64,000 nt of DNA from Acidovorax sp. Leaf160 (lineage in GTDB: Bacteria > Pseudomonadota > Gammaproteobacteria > Burkholderiales > Burkholderiaceae_C), in assembly GCF_001424265.1 (NCBI RefSeq), contig NZ_LMOV01000023.1, positions 1,292 through 65,291 on the forward strand, given 5' to 3'. A program made the translations under genes and the position numbers. Positions 9,517 to 17,591 of the stretch are shown here, piece after piece; the stretch's first letter is position 1; every line of letters starts with the position of its first letter. The notes below the pieces were generated by a model. The model was given only the letters and a program-made list of their open reading frames with translations. It was not told the DNA's origin and did not search any database.

Positions 9517-10259
9517 TCGAGATCGAAGGCCTGCAGAAATCCTACGGCGCGCACCGCGTGCTCCAGGGCGTGAGCCTGCGCGTCGCACGCGGCGAGGTGG
9601 TGTGCCTTATCGGCCCCTCGGGCTCGGGCAAGTCCACCGTGCTGCGTTGCATCAACGGGCTGGAGTCCTACCAGGGCGGCGAGGTGCGCGCCTTCGGCGA
9701 GCGCGTGGATCAGCGCGGCACCGGCATCCACCTGCTGCGCCGCCGCATGGGCATGGTGTTCCAGCGCTTCAACCTCTTTCCCCACCGCACCGCGCTGGAG
9801 AACGTGATGGAAGGCCCCGTGCACGTACTGGGCGTGCCCGCCGCGCAAGCCCGCGCCGAGGCGTTGGCATTGCTGGAAAAAGTGGGCCTGGCCGACAAGG
9901 GCGGGCACTACCCCGCCCAGTTGTCGGGCGGCCAGCAGCAGCGCGTGGCGATCGCCCGCGCCCTGGCGCTCAAGCCCGAGGCCATGCTCTTCGACGAACC
10001 CACTTCGGCGCTGGACCCGGAACTGGTTGGCGACGTGCTTGCCGTGATGCGCACCCTGGCGGATGAAGGCATGACGATGGTGGTGGTGACGCACGAGATG
10101 GGCTTTGCCCGCGAGGTGGCCGACCGCGTGTGCTTCCTGCATGGCGGCACCATCGTGGAGGAAGGCGCCGCAGCGCAGGTGCTGGGAGCGCCGCGGCATG
10201 CACGCACGCAGGACTTCCTGCGTCGGGTGCTGCACGCGCCCGGTGGAGGCACGGCATGA
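9513..10259 (+). CDS. Polar amino-acid ABC transporter, ATP-binding protein
   Basis: A 248-residue GlnQ/HisP-type ATPase: Walker [10 protein letters not shown] (about 33-41), Q-loop [12 protein letters not shown], signature LSGGQQQR, Walker [13 protein letters not shown] and H-loop VVTHEMGF. It energises uptake by the receptor at 8078 and the permease at 8853. Its ATG overlaps the permease stop (ATGA at 9513-9516), indicating translational coupling. Because of the frameshift in the permease, the permease's 5' frame also runs into this gene without a stop and could in principle yield a 468-residue hybrid. It overlaps the next gene by 4 bp. Confidence 0.94.
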   Translation: MIEIEGLQKSYGAHRVLQGVSLRVARGEVVCLIGPSGSGKSTVLRCINGLESYQGGEVRAFGERVDQRGTGIHLLRRRMGMVFQRFNLFPHRTALENVMEGPVHVLGVPAAQARAEALALLEKVGLADKGGHYPAQLSGGQQQRVAIARALALKPEAMLFDEPTSALDPELVGDVLAVMRTLADEGMTMVVVTHEMGFAREVADRVCFLHGGTIVEEGAAAQVLGAPRHARTQDFLRRVLHAPGGGTA

Positions 10260-11566
10260 GCGGCGGTGCTTCGGCCCGCGCCATCGGAACCCATCCCGCT
10301 GCGGACTCCCTCTGGGCTGCCACTGCGCCAGCGGCACCCGACGCGCAGCCGCTACAGGGCCGGCAGACGGCGGACGTGCTGGTGGTGGGCGCGGGCTACA
10401 CCGGCCTCTCGACCGCGCTGCACCTGGCCGCGAGCGGCGCGCGGGTGTGCGTGCTCGATGCCCACGGCATTGGCTGGGGCGCCTCGGGCCGCAATGGCGG
10501 GCAGGTGAATCCCAGCCTCAAACACGACCCCGACGAGCTGGTGCGCCGCTACGGCGCAGCCCGCGCCGAGCTGCTCATACAGGCCGTGTCCGGATCGGCG
10601 GACCTGGTGTTCGACCTCATCGCGCGGCACGGCATCGACTGCGCGCCGGTGCGCGCGGGCTGGCTGCAAGTGGGCTACACCGAGCAGGCGGTCGCGGGCA
10701 TGCATGCGCGCGCCCGGCAGTGGAAGCGCCACGGCGTTCCTGCCGCTCTGCTCGACCGCGCCGAAGTGGCGGCGCGCATCGGCAGCACGGCGTTCGCGGG
10801 CGGCTGGTGGGATGGGCGGGCCGGCGCCGTGCAGCCGCTTGCCTATGCGCGGGGGCTGGCGCGCGCGGCGCAGGCGCTGGGCGTGCGATTGCATGGCGGC
10901 TCGCCGGTGGCAAAGCTCGTGCGGCAGGGTGCACGCTGGGTGGCCAGCACCGCCGGCGGCCATACCGTGGAGGCAGGCCAGGTGGTGCTGGCCACCAACG
11001 GCTATACCGACGGCCTGTGGCCAGGCCTGGCCCGCACGGTGCTGGCGGCCAACAGCTTCATCGTTGCCACGCGGCCTCTCGGCGCGCGCGGCGACACGAT
11101 CCTGCCGGGCGGGGAAACCGGCTCCACCTCGCAGCGCCTGCTGCTGTACTTCCGCAAGGATGCCGAAGGCCGGCTGCTGATGGGCGGGCGCGGCCACTTC
11201 ACCGACCCGGCCGGCGCGAGCGATTTCGCCCACCTGGAGCGGGCGACGGCGCTCATGTTCCCGGACCTGGGCCCGCTGGAATACGCGCACCGCTGGGCGG
11301 GCCGTATCGCGGTGACGCGCGACTTCATGCCCCACCTGCACCAGCCCGCCCCGGGAATCACCATGGCGCTCGGCTACAACGGCCGCGGCATCGCACTCGC
11401 CACGAGCATGGGCCGGGAGGCCGCAGCCCTTGTGGGCGGCGGCGTGCCGGAGCGCTGCCCCTACCCCATCACGCCCATCCAGCCCATTCCTTTGCATGGC
11501 CTGCAGCGGTTCTACGTGGCGGCGGGCGTGGCGTGGTACAGCCTGCTCGACCGGTTGAGCGCCTGA
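10256..11566 (+). CDS. FAD-dependent amino-acid/amine oxidoreductase (DAO superfamily)
   Basis: A 436-residue flavoprotein. An N-terminal Rossmann motif ([18 protein letters not shown], about residues 40-57) binds FAD, followed by the [12 protein letters not shown]-type loop (here [15 protein letters not shown]) of the DAO fold. ATNGYT and the C-terminal [16 protein letters not shown] complete the FAD site. Closest styles are PuuB-like gamma-glutamylputrescine oxidases and D-amino-acid dehydrogenases. It oxidatively deaminates an amine or amino acid. Placed in the same operon as an amino-acid ABC importer (ATGA overlap) and next to two D-amino-acid-releasing hydrolases, oxidation of D-amino acids is the favoured role, but this is inferred from context. 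Confidence 0.82.
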   Translation: MSGGASARAIGTHPAADSLWAATAPAAPDAQPLQGRQTADVLVVGAGYTGLSTALHLAASGARVCVLDAHGIGWGASGRNGGQVNPSLKHDPDELVRRYGAARAELLIQAVSGSADLVFDLIARHGIDCAPVRAGWLQVGYTEQAVAGMHARARQWKRHGVPAALLDRAEVAARIGSTAFAGGWWDGRAGAVQPLAYARGLARAAQALGVRLHGGSPVAKLVRQGARWVASTAGGHTVEAGQVVLATNGYTDGLWPGLARTVLAANSFIVATRPLGARGDTILPGGETGSTSQRLLLYFRKDAEGRLLMGGRGHFTDPAGASDFAHLERATALMFPDLGPLEYAHRWAGRIAVTRDFMPHLHQPAPGITMALGYNGRGIALATSMGREAAALVGGGVPERCPYPITPIQPIPLHGLQRFYVAAGVAWYSLLDRLSA

Positions 11567-11634
11567 CCGCTCGCTCAGCGGACCTCCTGCGCTGCCGCGC
11601 ATCGCACCGGCGCGCACCCTGCAGAATCGAGTCC

Positions 11635-12558
11635 ATGAATCTGCGACAGATCGAAGCCTTCCGGGCCGTCATGGTGACAGGGTCCGTCAGCGGGGCGGCA
11701 CGCCTGCTCCACGTGTCCGTGCCCGCGATCAGCCGGCTGCTGTCGCACACCGAGAGCCGGCTGGGCTTCGCGCTGTTCGAACGCGTCAAGGGGCGGCTAC
11801 ATCCCACGGCGGAGGCCCGGCGGCTGTACGTGGAAGTCGAGCAGGTGCACGGCGGCGTGCAACGCATCGGCAGCCTGACGCGCGAGCTGGCGGCGCGGGC
11901 CCGGGGTTTCGTGAGCATCCTGTCGAGCCCCAGCCTCGGGCAGATGATCGTGCCGCTGGCAATCGCCCAGCTGCGCACGACCCTGCCGGACCTGCAGGTG
12001 CACTTCCATTGCCTGAACCACGACGCGCTGAAGGAGCGCATCCTGCAGCAGCGGGCCGACCTGGGCATTTCCACCTTCCCGGTCGATCACCCGAACCTCG
12101 TCACCCGCCCGCTCGCTGCGGCCCGGCTGCTCTTCATCTGCCCGCGCAGTCATCCACTGGCCGCATGCGAGGAGGTAGGCACCGACGATCTGCTGCCCCA
12201 CGAACTCATCGGCTATCCGCACGGCTCCCCGCTGGGTCTGCGCATCGACCAGATGTTCGCGGACCGCGAGATGGCTCCGCGCTTCCACGTCGAGGTCACC
12301 TCGCCCCACTATGCCTGCGCGCTGGTGCATGCGGGCGCGGGCGCCGCGCTGGTGGACGAGTATTCGCTGCAGGGCTGGCTGGAATCGCGCTTCAAGGTGA
12401 TCCCGGTACGGGGTGCGCAGCCCATCGTGGCCGATCTGGTGCATCTGCAGAGCGCGCCGCTCTCGCCGGCGGCCCATGCGCTGCTGCACGCGCTGCACAG
12501 CGTGCTGCTGCAGTGCGGTCTGGCGCTGCCGTTCGCGGAAGGCCAAGCGATCGGCTGA
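11635..12558 (+). CDS. LysR-family transcriptional regulator
   Basis: A 307-residue LysR protein: N-terminal winged helix-turn-helix (MNLRQIEAFRAVMVTGSVSG..., about 1-60, with the recognition helix in VSVPAISRLLSHTE) and a type 2 periplasmic-binding-like effector domain (about 90-295). It sits between the FAD oxidase and the N-carbamoyl-D-amino-acid amidohydrolase, co-directional with both. It probably controls the downstream hydrolase genes, whose leader carries a perfect 9-bp inverted repeat (12671-12693) containing a T-N11-A LysR motif. The effector is unknown. Confidence 0.92.
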   Translation: MNLRQIEAFRAVMVTGSVSGAARLLHVSVPAISRLLSHTESRLGFALFERVKGRLHPTAEARRLYVEVEQVHGGVQRIGSLTRELAARARGFVSILSSPSLGQMIVPLAIAQLRTTLPDLQVHFHCLNHDALKERILQQRADLGISTFPVDHPNLVTRPLAAARLLFICPRSHPLAACEEVGTDDLLPHELIGYPHGSPLGLRIDQMFADREMAPRFHVEVTSPHYACALVHAGAGAALVDEYSLQGWLESRFKVIPVRGAQPIVADLVHLQSAPLSPAAHALLHALHSVLLQCGLALPFAEGQAIG

Positions 12559-12670
12559 GTTCCGCCACGCAAGGCAGGCAGGCAGCGGGGGCGCACCACG
12601 GTGGCGTGCGGCCCGGGCAGCCCGCCCCCTGCCGGTGCAGGACGCGCCCGCACGCACCGGGAGGATGCGA

Positions 12671-12693
12671 AGGTTTAACACCGGGTTAAACCT
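12671..12693. promoter_or_regulatory. Candidate operator, perfect palindrome AGGTTTAAC-N5-GTTAAACCT
   Basis: Two 9-bp arms are exactly complementary around ACCGG, 89 bp upstream of the D-carbamoylase start and 112 bp after the LysR stop. It contains TAACACCGGGTTA, a LysR-type T-N11-A motif, and is AT-rich inside a GC-rich region. The regulator that binds is inferred, most likely the adjacent LysR. Confidence 0.6.
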
Positions 12694-12781
12694 GCGCGAC
12701 AAAGCGTCATTCGACGCACCGGACACCGCTTCGAATAATCGGTTGCATCGCCCCTGCTGCACCGAAGAGAAGAAGGTTTCC

Positions 12782-13732
12782 ATGACATCGCGCCCCGCCA
12801 ACACCCGCCGGTTCCTCGACTTGGCCGTTGCCCAGATGGGCCCCGTGCACCTCGCCGACAGCCGGCCCTCCGTGGTCGCGCGGCTGGTGGCGATGCTGCG
12901 CGAGGCGCACGGCCGCGGCGCGCGGTTCGTGGTGTTTCCCGAACTGGCGCTGACCACGTTCTTCCCGCGCTACTGGATGCCGGAGGCGGAGGCGCACGAG
13001 CGCTTCTTTGAGCGCAGCTTGCCGGGGCCGCAGACGCAGCCGCTGTTCGATGTGGCGCGCCAGCTCGGCGTCGGGTTCTACCTTGGCTATGCGGAGCTGA
13101 CCCATGAGGGCCGCGGCTTCAATTCGGCCGTGATCGTGGGGCAGGACGGCGCCATCCGCGGCCGCTACCGCAAGATCCACCTGCCCGGCCATGCGGACCA
13201 CAAGCCCGAGGCGCCCTTCCAGCACCTGGAGAAGAAGTTCTTCGAGGTCGGCGACCTGGGCTTCCGCGCGTTCGACACCGACGGCGTGCGCATGGGCATG
13301 TGCCTGTGCAACGACCGCCGCTGGCCCGAAACCTACCGCGTGATGGCGCTGCAGGGGGCCGAGGTGGTGGTGCTGGGCTACAACACGCCCTCGGTCAACA
13401 TCCACTGGGACGAGCCGGCCCACCTGCGCACCACCACGCACCTGATCTCGCTGCAGGCCAACGCCTACCAGAACGGCATCTGGGTCGCGGCAGCCGCCAA
13501 ATGCGGCGCGGAAGACGGGCACCACATGATCGGCAGTTCGGTCATCGTCGCGCCCAGCGGCGAAATCGTTGCGCGCACCACCAGCGAAGAGGACGAGGTG
13601 ATCTGCGTGCGCGCCGACCTGTCGCTCGGCGAGCACTTCCGCGAGCACGTCTTCAACTTCGCCAAGCACCGCCGCCCCGAGCACTACCGGCTGATCGTCG
13701 AGCGCACGGGCGCGGGCGATCCGCTGCCCTGA
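12782..13732 (+). CDS. N-carbamoyl-D-amino-acid amidohydrolase (D-carbamoylase)
   Basis: A 316-residue nitrilase-superfamily enzyme that hydrolyses N-carbamoyl-D-amino acids to the D-amino acid, CO2 and ammonia. The catalytic triad is visible: Glu54 in VFPELALTTFFPRYW, Lys131 in YRKIHLPGH and Cys176 in MCLCNDRRWPETYRVM. The FPELALTTFFPR, FQHLEKKFFEVGDLGF, NDRRWPET and HIFNF-like (HVFNFAKHRRPEHY) blocks closely follow the Agrobacterium D-carbamoylase. Length is normal. No hydantoinase gene accompanies it, so its substrates must come from elsewhere. It begins a run with the Bug receptor, D-aminoacylase and asparaginase genes, under the palindrome at 12671. Confidence 0.88.
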   Translation: MTSRPANTRRFLDLAVAQMGPVHLADSRPSVVARLVAMLREAHGRGARFVVFPELALTTFFPRYWMPEAEAHERFFERSLPGPQTQPLFDVARQLGVGFYLGYAELTHEGRGFNSAVIVGQDGAIRGRYRKIHLPGHADHKPEAPFQHLEKKFFEVGDLGFRAFDTDGVRMGMCLCNDRRWPETYRVMALQGAEVVVLGYNTPSVNIHWDEPAHLRTTTHLISLQANAYQNGIWVAAAAKCGAEDGHHMIGSSVIVAPSGEIVARTTSEEDEVICVRADLSLGEHFREHVFNFAKHRRPEHYRLIVERTGAGDPLP

Positions 13733-13775
13733 GCCCCCCCATCGCAGTCTCCTCCCCTTCCAGAGAAAGCCCACC

Positions 13776-14762
13776 ATGATCCACCGCATGCTGTCCCGCT
13801 CCCTCGCGCTCCTCGCCTCGGCCGCCTGCCTGTCGGCAGCCTCCCTGCCCGCGCAGGCCGCCTGGCCCGAGAAGCCCATCACCTTCGTCGTGCCGTCGGC
13901 CGCCGGCGGCTCGCCCGACGTGTTGTCGCGGCTCGTGACCAACGAGCTTTCCAAATCGCTCGGCGTGCCGGTGGTGATCGACAACCGGCCCGGCGCCGCC
14001 GGCAACATCGGCATCCTGCAGATCAAGAGCCGGCCGGCGGATGGCTACACCATCGGCTACGGCAACGTGAACACGCTGGCCGTGAACCGCAGCCTGTTCA
14101 AGAAGCTGCCATACGACGTGGACCGCGACCTGGTGCCGGTGGCCCATGCGTTCGACCTCTACAACGTGCTGATCGTGCCCAAGGATTCCCCGATCCAGGA
14201 CGTGGCCGGGCTCATCGCCACGGCGCGCAAGGCGCCCGGCAAGCTGTCGTTCGGCGCGCCCGGCGTGGGCACCACCGGCCACATGGGCGGCGAACTGTTC
14301 CGCAGCATGGCGGCCATCGACGTGCTCTTCGTGCCCTATAACGGCGGCCCGGCCGCGCTGCAGGACCTGATGGGCGGGCGCATCGACTACCTCTTCGCCA
14401 ACTCGTCCGAAGTGGGCCCGCTGGTCGCCGCCGGCAAGGTACGCGCCCTGGCCGTGAGCAGCGCCAAACGCATCGCGCTGCTGCCGACCGTGCCCACGCT
14501 CGACGAGTCCGGCGTGAAGGGCTACGAGACGGTGGCCTGGGGCGGCGTGGTGGCGCCGCACGGCACGCCGCCCGAGATAGTCGCCAAGCTGAACGCCGCA
14601 ATCAACGCCGCGCTGGCCACGCCGGCCGTGCGCGAGGGCCTGGCCAAGCTCGGCGCGGTGCCGGCCGGCGGCACGCCCGCCGACTTCCAGCGCACCATCG
14701 ACCGTGAGACGAAGCGCTGGGGCGAGGTGATCGAACGCAACAAGATCGAGAAGCTCGACTGA
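13776..14762 (+). CDS. Bug-family (TctC-like) tripartite tricarboxylate receptor
   Basis: A 328-residue periplasmic binding protein with a signal peptide (residues 1-28, cleaved after PAQA). Family marks: WPEKPITFVVPSAAGGSPDVLSR, VVIDNRPGAAGNIG, GVGTTGHMGGELF and VPYNGGPAALQDLMGG. Such receptors bind carboxylated or amidated ligands, including amino acids in the Bug27/BugD/BugE type, and are greatly expanded in Burkholderiales. No tctA or tctB membrane genes are nearby, so it is an orphan receptor or works with a distant transporter. Its stop overlaps the D-aminoacylase start by one base (TGATG), which links its ligand to N-acyl-D-amino acids. Confidence 0.92.
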   Translation: MIHRMLSRSLALLASAACLSAASLPAQAAWPEKPITFVVPSAAGGSPDVLSRLVTNELSKSLGVPVVIDNRPGAAGNIGILQIKSRPADGYTIGYGNVNTLAVNRSLFKKLPYDVDRDLVPVAHAFDLYNVLIVPKDSPIQDVAGLIATARKAPGKLSFGAPGVGTTGHMGGELFRSMAAIDVLFVPYNGGPAALQDLMGGRIDYLFANSSEVGPLVAAGKVRALAVSSAKRIALLPTVPTLDESGVKGYETVAWGGVVAPHGTPPEIVAKLNAAINAALATPAVREGLAKLGAVPAGGTPADFQRTIDRETKRWGEVIERNKIEKLD

Positions 14763-16231
14763 TGGCCCAGCCTGTCACTCACCACGCGACGGCATCCGAA
14801 CGATGGCTGCTGCGCGGCGGCCTCCTCATCGACGGCAGCGGCGCGGCGCCCCGGGCTGCGGACCTGCTGGTCGAAGGCGACACGATCGCCGCCGTGCTGG
14901 AGTCGGGCACCGGCGTCGATGGCGCCCACGCGGTGATCGACATCGCCGGCCGGGTGCTCGCGCCCGGCTTCATCGATTCGCATACCCACGACGACGGCTA
15001 CCTGCTCGCCCACCCCGACATGGTGCCCAAGGTCTCGCAGGGCGTGACCACGGTGGTGACCGGCAACTGCGGCATCAGCCTTGCGCCCGTGCCGCCCGGC
15101 CGCAGCCTGCCCCAGCCGCTCGACCTGCTGGGCCCGCCCGACCTCTTCCGCTACCCCGATTTCCATGCATGGATGCAGGCGCTGCGCGATGCGCCTGCGG
15201 CGGTCAACGTGATTCCCCTGGTGGGCCACGCCAGCCTTCGCGTCAGCGCGATGGACGACCTGCAGCGCACCGCGACGCCGGAGGAATGCGAGCGCATGGC
15301 GCGGCTGCTGGAAGAAGCGCTGCAAGCCGGCGCGTTCGGCCTCTCCACCGGCACCTTCTACCCGCCCGCGCAGCACGCCACCACGCAAGAGATCATCGAC
15401 ATCGGCGCGGCCATGCGCGGCCGCGCGGGCATGGTCTATGCCACCCACCTGCGCGACGAAGCAGACCACATCGACGAAGCCATCGAAGAAGCCTTGGACA
15501 TCGGCCGAGCGCTCGGCGCCCGCGTCGTGTTCTCGCACCACAAGCTGGCCGGCGAGCGCAACCACGGCCGCTCGCTGGAGACGCTCGCGCGCATCGACCG
15601 GGCCGGCCTGCTGCAGCCCGTGTGCCTCGATTGCCACCCGTACCCCGCCACCTCCACGATGCTGCGCCTGGACCGTGTGCGGTTGGCACGGCGCACGCTC
15701 ATCGCCTGGTCGAAAGGCGACCCCTCGGCCCAGGGCCGCGACTACGCCGACCTGCAGCGCGAATGGGGGCTGGACGACGAGGCCATGCTGCAGCGGCTCG
15801 CGCCCGCGGGCGCCATCTACTTCCTGATGGACGAGCGCGACGTGGAGCGCATCCTGGCGCACCCGCGCACCATGGTCGGCTCCGACGGCCTGCCCTTCGA
15901 TCCGCATCCGCACCCGCGCCAGTGGGGCACCTTCACGCGCGTCCTGTCGCGGCTGGTGCGCGAAAAAGGGCTGCTGACGCTGGAGGCGGCCGTCCACAAG
16001 ATGACCGGCATGGCCGCGGAGAACTATGGCCTCGCCGACCGCGGCCTGCTGCGCGCCGGCTGGAAGGCCGACCTCGTGGTGTTCGACGCAGCGCAGGTCC
16101 AGGACTTGGCCACCTTCGACCGGCCGGTGCAGGCGAGCCGCGGCATCGAGGGCGTGTGGGTCAACGGCCAGCAGGTCTGGGACGGCCGGCAGCCGACGGG
16201 GCAGCGGCCGGGCCGGGTGCTGGAGCGCTGA
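14762..16231 (+). CDS. N-acyl-D-amino-acid deacylase (D-aminoacylase)
   Basis: A 489-residue amidohydrolase-superfamily zinc enzyme that releases D-amino acids from N-acyl-D-amino acids. It shows the metal motif FIDSHTHDDGYL (about 73-84), the D-aminoacylase-specific metal Cys in VVTGNCGISLAP, LSTGTFYPPAQHATTQEI, YATHLRDEADH, FSHHKLAGERNHG and the catalytic Asp in MVGSDGLPFDPHPHPR. The C-terminal beta-sandwich closes with LLRAGWKADLVVFD. No signal peptide is present, so it is cytoplasmic. It is translationally coupled to the Bug receptor upstream. Together with the D-carbamoylase it gives two routes to free D-amino acids, which the FAD oxidase at 10256 could oxidise. Confidence 0.92.
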   Translation: MAQPVTHHATASERWLLRGGLLIDGSGAAPRAADLLVEGDTIAAVLESGTGVDGAHAVIDIAGRVLAPGFIDSHTHDDGYLLAHPDMVPKVSQGVTTVVTGNCGISLAPVPPGRSLPQPLDLLGPPDLFRYPDFHAWMQALRDAPAAVNVIPLVGHASLRVSAMDDLQRTATPEECERMARLLEEALQAGAFGLSTGTFYPPAQHATTQEIIDIGAAMRGRAGMVYATHLRDEADHIDEAIEEALDIGRALGARVVFSHHKLAGERNHGRSLETLARIDRAGLLQPVCLDCHPYPATSTMLRLDRVRLARRTLIAWSKGDPSAQGRDYADLQREWGLDDEAMLQRLAPAGAIYFLMDERDVERILAHPRTMVGSDGLPFDPHPHPRQWGTFTRVLSRLVREKGLLTLEAAVHKMTGMAAENYGLADRGLLRAGWKADLVVFDAAQVQDLATFDRPVQASRGIEGVWVNGQQVWDGRQPTGQRPGRVLER

Positions 16232-16285
16232 CCCGGGCCGTACACCACCCCCCTCGTTTTTTCACCACCACCACCACATCGCACC

Positions 16286-17371
16286 ATGAACAAAAGAAGC
16301 TTTCTCTTCACGCTGCTGACGGCCGCCGGCCTGCTCGGGGCCGCCGGCCAGACGCTGGCACAGCAGGCCGCGCTCAAGCCCCACGTTGCCATCCTGGCCA
16401 CGGGCGGCACCATCGCCAGCCGGGGCGCCAACAGCCTGGCCCTGACCGACTACGGGCTCTCCAGCGGGCTCAAGCCCGTGGGCGTCGAAGCCCTGGTCGC
16501 GGCGGTGCCGGAGATCGAGAAGTTCGCCACCATCACCGGCGAGCAGGTCTTCAACGTCGGCAGTTCCAAGCTCGGCATCGACAATTGGCTCACGCTGGCG
16601 CGGCGCACCAACGAGATCCTCGCGGCGGGCGACGTGGATGGCGTGGTCATCACCCACGGCACCGACACGCTGGAAGAAACCGCCTATTTTCTGAACCTCG
16701 TCGTCAAGAGCGCCAAGCCAGTGGTGCTGGTCGGCTCGATGCGCCCCAGCACCGGCATGAGCGCGGACGGCCCCCTGAACCTGGCCAATGCCGTGGCACT
16801 GGCCGCCAGTCCGCAGGCGCGTGACAAAGGCGTAACGGTGGCCATGAACGATACGATCAGCGGCGCCTTCGGCGTCACGAAGACGAACGCCACCAACGTC
16901 GCCACCTTCAGGACCCTGGACGGCGGCGACCTCGGGTACATGCAGAACGCGGTGCCCTACTTCGTCGCGCAGCCGCTCAAGCGCCACACGGTGCGCAGCG
17001 AATTCGACGTCTCCGCACTGAAGACGCTGCCGCGCGTGGACATCAACTACACCACGCTGGGTTCGGACGGCGCCATCGTCGATGCCATCGCCGCGCTGGG
17101 TGCGCGGGGCATCGTGAACGCGGGCGTGGGCCATGCCAACATGCCCAACACCACTTTCGAGAGCCTGAAGGCCGCACGGCAGAAGGGCCTGGCGGTGGTC
17201 GTGGCCTCCCGCGTTCCCAGCGGCATGGTCACGCCGGTGGGCCAGTTCGCGCAGGAGGGCTTCGTGTCGTCGATGATGCATACGCCGCAGAAGGCACGCA
17301 TCCTGTTGATGCTGGCGCTGACCCGCACCACCGACCCCCGCGAGATCCAGCGCATCTTCGATGAGTATTGA
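16286..17371 (+). CDS. ansB: Type II (periplasmic) L-asparaginase
   Basis: A 361-residue asparaginase that hydrolyses asparagine to aspartate and ammonia. Residues 1-26 are a signal peptide, so the enzyme is periplasmic, as in type II. Motifs: LATGGTIAS with the nucleophilic Thr42, THGTDTLEET with Thr126-Asp127, and VGSMRPSTGMSADGP near the catalytic Lys position (Arg/Lys region should be compared with E. coli AnsB). No obvious Shine-Dalgarno is seen; a CACCAC-rich stretch precedes the ATG. It may also act on glutamine or on D-asparagine, which would fit the surrounding D-amino-acid genes. It ends the cluster and is followed by a structured element and a terminator. Confidence 0.92.
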   Translation: MNKRSFLFTLLTAAGLLGAAGQTLAQQAALKPHVAILATGGTIASRGANSLALTDYGLSSGLKPVGVEALVAAVPEIEKFATITGEQVFNVGSSKLGIDNWLTLARRTNEILAAGDVDGVVITHGTDTLEETAYFLNLVVKSAKPVVLVGSMRPSTGMSADGPLNLANAVALAASPQARDKGVTVAMNDTISGAFGVTKTNATNVATFRTLDGGDLGYMQNAVPYFVAQPLKRHTVRSEFDVSALKTLPRVDINYTTLGSDGAIVDAIAALGARGIVNAGVGHANMPNTTFESLKAARQKGLAVVVASRVPSGMVTPVGQFAQEGFVSSMMHTPQKARILLMLALTRTTDPREIQRIFDEY

Positions 17372-17475
17372 TACGGGTTTGCCTTCCATCGGATAACGAG
17401 GCGGGAAGCCGAAGACAGTGCTGAAGCACGGCGAGGCGAACCAACTTGCGTTAGACGGTTGAAGGCGAATCCGTA
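17372..17475. repeat. 104-bp element with 27-bp complementary ends
   Basis: The first 27 bases (starting TACGGGTTTGCCTTC) pair with the last 27 (ending GAAGGCGAATCCGTA) with six non-Watson-Crick positions, three of which would be G-U pairs in RNA. The element starts one base after the asparaginase stop. The interior (GAAGCCGAAG, GGCGAGGCGAACC) suggests further pairing. It could be a structured RNA, a dispersed repeat or the remnant of a mobile element; I cannot name the family. Confidence 0.55.
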
Positions 17476-17513
17476 TGAGGCGGCGCGAACGCAGGCCAGT
17501 ACGTTGCGCCAAG

Positions 17514-17543
17514 AAAAAGGGCTGCCCTCGGGCAGCCCTTTTT
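17514..17543. terminator. Bidirectional Rho-independent terminator
   Basis: GGGCTGCCC (17519-17527) and GGGCAGCCC (17530-17538) form a strong stem, flanked by five A on the left and five T on the right. It can stop transcription from both the asparaginase side and the minus-strand BMP gene ending at 17592. Confidence 0.92.
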
Positions 17544-17591
17544 GCTTTCGTGTCCTACATCGCCAACATCAAGCCGGCGATGGAGACCGCC

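Noticed and set aside
8853-10259. A real 468-residue permease-ATPase fusion protein
   Set aside because: The permease C-terminus with its EAA loop is intact in another frame and the ATPase has its own ATG with ATGA coupling, so the fused frame is best explained by a single-base shift.
17372-17475. An integron attC site, because of AACG...CGTTAGAC near the ends
   Set aside because: The left core does not pair properly with GTTAGAC, and the complementarity extends well beyond the core sites, unlike attC. No integrase or cassette is nearby.
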